Shown here: positions 6,131 to 10,719 of the stretch, piece after piece
Layout of the letters: each line of letters opens with the position of its first letter
Numbering within the stretch: the stretch's first letter is position 1
The notes under the pieces: model-generated
The model's database searches: none
What the model was told of the DNA's origin: nothing
The model's input: only the letters and a program-made list of their open reading frames with translations
Source of the DNA: Candidatus Terrybacteria bacterium RIFCSPLOWO2_01_FULL_58_14
Lineage (GTDB): Bacteria > Patescibacteriota > Minisyncoccia > Terrybacterales > 2-01-FULL-58-14
DNA length: 10,719 nucleotides
Reading direction: 5' to 3'
Assembly (NCBI GenBank): GCA_001824745.1
Contig: MHSZ01000028.1
Span: 329-11,047 of the forward strand
Program-made: the position numbers and the translations under genes

Positions 6131-7285
6131 TTATGGCACTCGCGTGTATCGCGACATCTTTAGCACCAATCCGGCTGAAAGCATCGTCACGGCCAGAGAA
6201 GCCGAGCCGTAGGACACAAACGGAAGCGTGATACCGACGATCGGGAACAGCGCGAGATTCCCCGCGATGTTGAGAAACGCCTGGATCGCGACGCCCGCGA
6301 CGAGTCCCGCGGTGAACAGCTGCATGAACGCATCGGGAAGGCGGCGCGCAATCGCGAATCCCCGCCAGAGGAATAAGACGAAGAGAGATATCAGGAGTGC
6401 GCTTCCCAAAAACCCCGTTTCCTCCGCGAAGATCGCAAAAATGGAATCCCCGATGGGTTCCGGGAGGAAAAAGAGTTTCTCGCGAGAGAATCCGAGCCCG
6501 CGACCAAATACCCCGCCAGAACCTATTGCAAGGAGCGCTTGATTGATCTGGTACCCGGCCCCTAAGGGATCTGCTTGGGGGTTGAGGAAGGATAGAATGC
6601 GGTTCATGCGATAGGGAGCGAGACGCACGAGGAGCACGAAACTCACTGCCCCTGAAGCGAGGAGCCAGGAGAGGACGCGGAACGGCGCGCCGGCGAGAAA
6701 ATATACAAGCAACCCGGTTGCTGCGAGAATACCGAAGGTGGATAGGTCGGGTTGGAGTATGATGGGAATTCCCAGCGCCCCGATAATCACAAGGAACGGG
6801 AAAAGGCGTTGTTCCTGGTTCGGCGGCGCCGCACGTTTTTTTTCCGAACGGGAGTGCTGCCAGCGCGTTTCTAATCCGCGCGAGGAGAACCATGCGGCGA
6901 GGTACAGCGGCAGTGTGATTTTCGCGATTTCTGCGGGTTGGATTGCGACCGGTCCCGCGTGGATCCATCGCGTGGCCCCCCCCGACTCCAATCCGATACC
7001 CGGAAGGAAAACTCCGATCAAGAATGCGATCGTGATGATGAGGGAGGGAAGTGCTGCACCACGGATCAGCGAGAGCGGAATGATTTGCACCAAGAGTAGC
7101 GCGAGAAGTCCCGCTGCCCCGCCAATGGTGATTTGGCGAACGACGTAGTAGAGGGCGTTGCCGTACTCTTGTTGTGCTAACGGCATTGAGGCGCTTGCGA
7201 GAATGAAGAGACCGGAGCACAGGAGCGCTACGCAGATCAGGAGAAACTTGCGATCAACGGAATGAGGAGCGTTTCGCGCGGACAT
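6131..7285 (-). CDS. ftsW: SEDS peptidoglycan glycosyltransferase FtsW (RodA-like alternative)
   Basis: A 384-residue multi-pass membrane protein of the SEDS family, which polymerises lipid II into glycan strands together with a class B penicillin-binding protein. About ten hydrophobic segments are visible. The large extracytoplasmic loop carries the active-site block LPEPIGDSIFAIFAEETGF, with D280 as the expected catalytic Asp. The C-terminal signature NIAGNLALFPIVGITLPFVS (339-358) followed by YGSAS is conserved. GGATRWIHAGPVAIQPAEIA (102-121) is another family hallmark. A basic loop at about 134-162 includes an A8 run in the DNA (SEKKRAA). FtsW is preferred over RodA because the gene sits between murD and murG, as in classical division clusters. 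The ATG follows the murD stop by 9 nt without a clear ribosome site, suggesting coupling to murD. Confidence 0.93.
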   Translation of the reverse strand: MSARNAPHSVDRKFLLICVALLCSGLFILASASMPLAQQEYGNALYYVVRQITIGGAAGLLALLLVQIIPLSLIRGAALPSLIITIAFLIGVFLPGIGLESGGATRWIHAGPVAIQPAEIAKITLPLYLAAWFSSRGLETRWQHSRSEKKRAAPPNQEQRLFPFLVIIGALGIPIILQPDLSTFGILAATGLLVYFLAGAPFRVLSWLLASGAVSFVLLVRLAPYRMNRILSFLNPQADPLGAGYQINQALLAIGSGGVFGRGLGFSREKLFFLPEPIGDSIFAIFAEETGFLGSALLISLFVLFLWRGFAIARRLPDAFMQLFTAGLVAGVAIQAFLNIAGNLALFPIVGITLPFVSYGSASLAVTMLSAGLVLKMSRYTRVP

Positions 7286-7294
7286 GAGAGTGGG

Positions 7295-8713
7295 TTAGGC
7301 GTGCTTCTCCGCGAGTTTTTTCACCGCCTCGTTGAACGCCGCACCCCGCGCAAACTCGTCTTGGAAGAGATTGAATGAAGCGGCAGCCGGCGAGAAGAGA
7401 ATCGTGTCGCCGGGGGCGCTCACGCGAAAGGCGGCTTCCACCGCATCTTCCATCCGATTCCATCGCGGCGTTTTGAAACGAGAAGATTCCGGGAGGAGGG
7501 CTGCGAGCTTTTCCGACGCCGATCCATCCAAGAGTACGAGGTGTTTGACGCGGCTGGCGATGCATTCTGCAAGCGCCTCGTACGGGAGGTCTTTATCCAC
7601 GCCGCCGGCAATCAAAATGAGAGGTCCGTTGCATGATGCAAGGGCAGCGATTGCGGCTCCCGGATTCGTTGCGGTCGTGTCATTGACGAAGCGCCGCTGT
7701 TCCCACACGGCAATCTCTTGAAGACGTCCGTTAATACCCGGGAACTTGGCGATTGCGGCACGCGCCCGTTTTAGTGAACGTTCGCGAGGATGGCAGTCGC
7801 GAGGAAACTGCGGGTGTGCGAGTGCTGTCTCGACTGCGGCAAGGGCGAGCGCTGCGTTCATGCGATTATGGTCGCCTGCGATGCGGAGCGGAGGAACCTT
7901 GGCTGTTTCGTGTACACCGATCGTGCGAATCGCGCCGTAGCCGAGATGCGATTCCCACACTCCCCGATCGGCTTCCGGAACAATCAGGACGTCTTCGGCC
8001 TTTTGGAAACGGAAGAGGGCGGATTTTGCATTTTGATAGGCCTGCATCGTGCCGTGACGGTTCAAATGATCAGGAAAAAGATTAGTGAGAAGCGCTATTG
8101 GAGGGCTTACGGCATGGGGAGTAAGCGTTTCGAGTTGCCATGAGGAGAGTTCGGCAACGAGTACTGCGGAACTTCGCTTTTGCTCGATATAGTGAAGCGT
8201 ATCGAGGAACGAGGTACCGGGAATACCCGCAAGCGCTACCGGAATCGTAAGTGCGCGCCATGCCTCTGTGACGAGTGAAGCAGTGGTGGTTTTCCCTTTC
8301 GTGCCGCTGATACCGATCATAAAGCAGGATGCGGGAAGCGACGGGAGAGGCAGCGAGGAGAGCCCTGCTTTACATGAGGAAGCACAGAGAAGGAGGTGGC
8401 ATGCGAGTGAGGCATCTGTTTCGACGGAGATGGCCTTACTGCGGGCAAACTGCAGTAGCGGCGAGGTCTCCGGTACTGCGGGGCTGCGGATGATGAGATC
8501 GCTGCGCTGGAAATCTTCGTTTCGGTGCTCGCCCAGGACAAGATGTACGGGAAGGCCGCGGAGCGCTTTTACCGAAGGGGCGAGTGCTTCGGCGTCTTTC
8601 AGATCGGTGGCGGTCACTCGGGAGCCATGGCGCGCGAAGTACGCGGCAGCTCCGACGCCTCCGCCGTGGATTCCAAGCCCCATCACCGTCACGCGGAGGT
8701 CGCGCAAGTCCAT
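7295..8713 (-). CDS. murD: UDP-N-acetylmuramoyl-L-alanine:D-glutamate ligase
   Basis: MurD (472 residues from the chosen start) uses ATP to join D-glutamate to UDP-MurNAc-L-Ala in the cytoplasm. In order: the N-terminal Rossmann-like loop GLGIHGGGVG (12-21), the ATP loop GISGTKGKTTT (134-144), ELSSWQLE (188-195), NLFPDHLNRHG (211-221), GDHNRMN (280-286), NDTTATNPGA (344-353), GGVDKDL with K374, and the C-terminal SPAAASFNLFQDEFARG (441-457) that helps bind D-Glu in the family. All fit an active enzyme. A Ser/Leu/Cys-rich stretch at about 110-130 lengthens the linker before the ATP domain. The frame is open upstream to an ATG at 8785, but that would overlap the deacylase by 59 nt and add residues unlike MurD. 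The ATG at 8713, 13 nt after the deacylase stop, places the first beta strand correctly. Confidence 0.95.
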   Translation of the reverse strand: MDLRDLRVTVMGLGIHGGGVGAAAYFARHGSRVTATDLKDAEALAPSVKALRGLPVHLVLGEHRNEDFQRSDLIIRSPAVPETSPLLQFARSKAISVETDASLACHLLLCASSCKAGLSSLPLPSLPASCFMIGISGTKGKTTTASLVTEAWRALTIPVALAGIPGTSFLDTLHYIEQKRSSAVLVAELSSWQLETLTPHAVSPPIALLTNLFPDHLNRHGTMQAYQNAKSALFRFQKAEDVLIVPEADRGVWESHLGYGAIRTIGVHETAKVPPLRIAGDHNRMNAALALAAVETALAHPQFPRDCHPRERSLKRARAAIAKFPGINGRLQEIAVWEQRRFVNDTTATNPGAAIAALASCNGPLILIAGGVDKDLPYEALAECIASRVKHLVLLDGSASEKLAALLPESSRFKTPRWNRMEDAVEAAFRVSAPGDTILFSPAAASFNLFQDEFARGAAFNEAVKKLAEKHA

Positions 8714-8726
8714 CTGCGGAAAAACG

Positions 8727-10310
8727 TTACTTCCCGGGCACGGCTTTCCGCAACGCGCGCCCTGTTCTGGCGCCGGTGATGCCATCGGGGTTTACGGCAA
8801 TAGCACCGTTCACCACGACCCACGCGATACCAGAAGGATACGCGAAAGGGGCTGCGATCGTCGCGTTGTTTCGGATACGCGCGGCATCGAAAACCACGAT
8901 GTCCGCGGCATTCCCGAGTGCCAACGTTCCGCGATCGCGGAGCCCGATTTTTGCCGCAGGTCGCCCGCTTATCTTGGCAACGGCCTCTTCCAGAGAAAGA
9001 AGTTTTTCATCGTGGACGAACTTCCCGAGAAACTTCGCCATTGTTCCAAAGGAGCGCGGATGGATCCGGGTGCCGTTTACGGCGTCTTCTTTTCGATAGC
9101 CGCCGCCAGCGCTTGCGATAAAGGAGCGAGGGTGGCGGAGCGTTTGCGAAAGAAGGGCAAGGTCGCCGCCGCGGCGCAGGAGAAGGACGCGGCCCTCGTG
9201 TTCGATGAAAAGATTGACCGCCGCCTCGGCAGGAGCAACACCCATGATACGCCCGATATCGGTGACGGATTTGCCGATCGCGTTCTTATTCCGTTTCGCC
9301 TCCGCGACAATGTAGTGATCCCAGGGGATATTCTGTTGCTGCATTTCTTGTATCGCCCGAGACCGGATCGCAATATCGTGAAGGCGTTTCCGCATTGCGG
9401 GAAACCCTCCTTCTTGCACCCAGTGCGGAAAGAGGAGATAGAGCACGGTGAACGACGTGCGCCAGGGGAAAACGTCGAAATGGATATTGCTGGTTCCCTC
9501 GCGTGCGGCGGCTTCGATGCGTTCGAGCGCTTCGGAGAAATGGGGTTCCCCTTCCACTGAGGGTTTCAGGTGGGAGATCTGAAGCGAAATTCCTGCACGC
9601 TTCGCAATCCCCACGGCTTCGTTGATGGCCTCGACGATATCGGCCCCTTCGTTGCGCAGGTGGACGGCAAGATATCCTTCTCCTCGGCCGACTGCTTGTG
9701 CGAGCGCGTCGATCTCCCAGGCGGGCGTGCCGCGAGCGTGTACATAGGAGGGAGCGAAGGAGAGGCCGAATGCGCCTTCGTTGAGCGCGCCTTCCAGCAA
9801 CGTGACCATGCCGTTGAGTTCGCCTTCGGTCACGTCCCGTGTTGCGTCGCCGATGAACGCGCGACGAAGGGTCGTGTGCCCGACGAGACCCGCGACATTC
9901 ACTCCCGGGCGAAATCGATCAATGACATCAAGGAGTTCACCGAAGCGTTCCCAGTCCACGTTCACGTCGCGTACCTCGGACCACTTCTGCATGGCCGAGA
10001 TGAGATTGCCGTGGGTGATGGGTGCGAGCGACGCGCCACAGTTGCCGATCACGGCGGTGGTAATGCCCTGGGAAAGCAAGCTTTCGCTCGCCGGGTTTTT
10101 CAGAATAGTGAGATATGCGTCGCTGTGATTGAGGATGTCTACGAAACCCGGCGCTACGATCATCCCTTCCGCGTCGATGGTTTGGTCCGCGCGTTCGCGG
10201 AGCCCTTCTCCCAAGGCGCGGATTTTTCCGTTGCGGATCGCGATATCGCCCTTGCGCGCCGCACCCCCGGTGCCGTCAAGAATCGTGCCGTTCCGAATGA
10301 GAATATCCAT
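8727..10310 (-). CDS. Amidohydrolase, N-acyl-D-amino-acid deacylase family
   Basis: A 527-residue metal-dependent hydrolase of the D-aminoacylase type, which removes an acyl group from N-acyl-D-amino acids. It opens with the usual beta domain (MDILIRNGTILDGTG) and APGFVD. Expected metal ligands are largely present: C91 (GNCG), H217 (AVHLRNEG) and H247 (SHLK). Their spacing (126 and 30) is close to that recalled for the Alcaligenes enzyme (Cys96, His220, His250). HPRSFGT (417-423) and the C-terminal GNAADIVVFD are also typical. Two oddities: the family HxH reads LNH (only H62 kept), and the expected Ser-Asp-Gly reads SAG, so the catalytic Asp position is Ala401. Substrate is unknown, but its place between murI and murD points to D-Glu or another wall-derived D-amino acid. 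The start is ATG 10310, with ATG 10325 in frame as alternative. No ribosome site decides between them. Confidence 0.85.
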   Translation of the reverse strand: MDILIRNGTILDGTGGAARKGDIAIRNGKIRALGEGLRERADQTIDAEGMIVAPGFVDILNHSDAYLTILKNPASESLLSQGITTAVIGNCGASLAPITHGNLISAMQKWSEVRDVNVDWERFGELLDVIDRFRPGVNVAGLVGHTTLRRAFIGDATRDVTEGELNGMVTLLEGALNEGAFGLSFAPSYVHARGTPAWEIDALAQAVGRGEGYLAVHLRNEGADIVEAINEAVGIAKRAGISLQISHLKPSVEGEPHFSEALERIEAAAREGTSNIHFDVFPWRTSFTVLYLLFPHWVQEGGFPAMRKRLHDIAIRSRAIQEMQQQNIPWDHYIVAEAKRNKNAIGKSVTDIGRIMGVAPAEAAVNLFIEHEGRVLLLRRGGDLALLSQTLRHPRSFIASAGGGYRKEDAVNGTRIHPRSFGTMAKFLGKFVHDEKLLSLEEAVAKISGRPAAKIGLRDRGTLALGNAADIVVFDAARIRNNATIAAPFAYPSGIAWVVVNGAIAVNPDGITGARTGRALRKAVPGK

Positions 10311-10366
10311 ATCGAGCACTAACATCCGAAGCCGAATGCCAAATAAGTTTTTTAGGGCCCGCGGTC
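10311..10366 (-). other. Spacer between murI and the deacylase
   Basis: This 56-nt gap holds an A-run (CCCTAAAAAACTTATTTGG on the minus strand) and no strong hairpin or ribosome site. If the deacylase starts at the alternative ATG (10325) the gap shrinks to 41 nt. Read-through from murI seems likely. A weak internal promoter cannot be excluded. Confidence 0.4.
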
Positions 10367-10719
10367 TCAGGTGAGGTTGACCAGTTTTGCCGTGATGCGT
10401 TGTCCCCAAAACCGCGACGCCCTCTTTCCGAAGTCGCCCGGAATATCGGTTGCAAAGAATCGGCGGCTGCCTCTCGCAAAAGGAACGGGGCGTTTGGCAA
10501 GCATGCGCGCGAGCTCCTCTCCTGGGTCTATGAGCCGTATCGCCGGGCCCAGTATAGCACGGATGCGCGTCTTCAGGATCGGAAAATGTGTGCATGCGAG
10601 GATGACGGTATCGACGCGGCGGCGCTTGAAGGGTTTGAGGACTTCGTTGAGGAGGGGAAGGATTCCTGCTTTCTTGCTCCACCCCTCTTCGGCGCGCGGT
10701 ACGAGTACGGACGCCGCCA
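10367..10719 (-). CDS. murI: Glutamate racemase, C-terminal part (cut by window edge)
   Basis: The last 116 codons of a glutamate racemase, which interconverts L- and D-glutamate to supply the D-Glu used by MurD. The frame enters from the right edge and ends at a TGA (10369-10367). The key evidence is VDTVILACTHFPIL, the C-terminal active-site motif with the second catalytic Cys and its following Thr-His. Before it comes SVLVPRAEEGW, a variant of the family segment, and after it IRLIDPGEELARML, matching the family's conserved IDxGxxxA segment. The protein ends with a basic tail, FGKRASRFWGQRITAKLVNLT. Family proteins are about 260-280 residues, so rather more than half lies outside the window. 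The longer open frame that overlaps it on the same strand is a shadow of the deacylase frame. Confidence 0.93.
   Translation of the reverse strand, partial: AASVLVPRAEEGWSKKAGILPLLNEVLKPFKRRRVDTVILACTHFPILKTRIRAILGPAIRLIDPGEELARMLAKRPVPFARGSRRFFATDIPGDFGKRASRFWGQRITAKLVNLT

Noticed and set aside
6836..6843. A8 run (coding strand) in ftsW as a switch
   Set aside because: It encodes Lys-Lys in a cytoplasmic loop of an essential gene, so slippage would be harmful and the run is ordinary in length.
8714..8785. Upstream start for murD at 8785
   Set aside because: It would overlap the deacylase by 59 nt and add 24 residues unlike MurD.
8268..9560. Plus-strand open frame of 430 codons
   Set aside because: It runs antisense across murD and the deacylase, both of which have full family motifs. 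Its composition is Arg-rich and low-complexity, as expected of a GC-rich shadow.
10311..10682. Upstream extension of the deacylase to 10682
   Set aside because: It overlaps murI in another frame and reads as Arg/Pro-rich nonsense. The family N-terminus begins at MDILIRNG.

Overview
The window is a gene-dense, roughly 55-60% GC bacterial chromosome segment in which every convincing gene lies on the minus strand, so gene order is read from the right edge to the left. Two genes (murI, murG) end in TGA at the expected family length, so the standard bacterial code is in use. The style of the proteins suggests a Patescibacteria/CPR bacterium, most likely Parcubacteria-like. This rests on the MurG acceptor-loop variant, the FtsW active-site wording, a secreted fibre-like protein with VGIG-type repeats and repeated C-x(4-5)-C-x-x-S-W-P motifs, and very short gene spacers. 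It is an inference from sequence style, not a placement.

Right block (about 10719 to 3416): a peptidoglycan-precursor and septal-synthesis cluster. The order is murI (glutamate racemase, 3' part only), an amidohydrolase of the N-acyl-D-amino-acid deacylase type, murD, ftsW, murG and gltX. Spacers run from 56 nt down to a 4-nt overlap (murG/gltX), so one transcript is likely. Four of the six products touch, or may touch, glutamate: MurI makes D-Glu, MurD adds it to UDP-MurNAc-L-Ala, GltX charges tRNA with Glu, and the deacylase could release a D-amino acid from an N-acylated form. FtsW and MurG are the glycan polymerase and the lipid II-forming transferase. The deacylase and gltX are not standard members of a division/cell-wall cluster, and murC does not follow murG here.

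A perfect 10-bp stem hairpin lies 5 nt after gltX (3386-3410) and separates this block from the next.

Left block (about 3345 to 162): a second short operon of exported or surface proteins, with 17-nt gaps between genes. It holds a 528-residue secreted fibre-like protein with a phage-tail-like C-terminal domain, a 416-residue CwlO/EnvC/PcsB-like coiled-coil M23 endopeptidase with intact zinc residues, and a 103-residue hydrophobic, amphipathic small protein of unknown function. The fibre gene carries a nine-G run that could allow on/off switching by slippage.

Left edge (1-161): no supported gene. It holds several inverted repeats and an AT-rich, promoter-like patch. No tRNA, rRNA, CRISPR array, insertion sequence or phage integration module was found.
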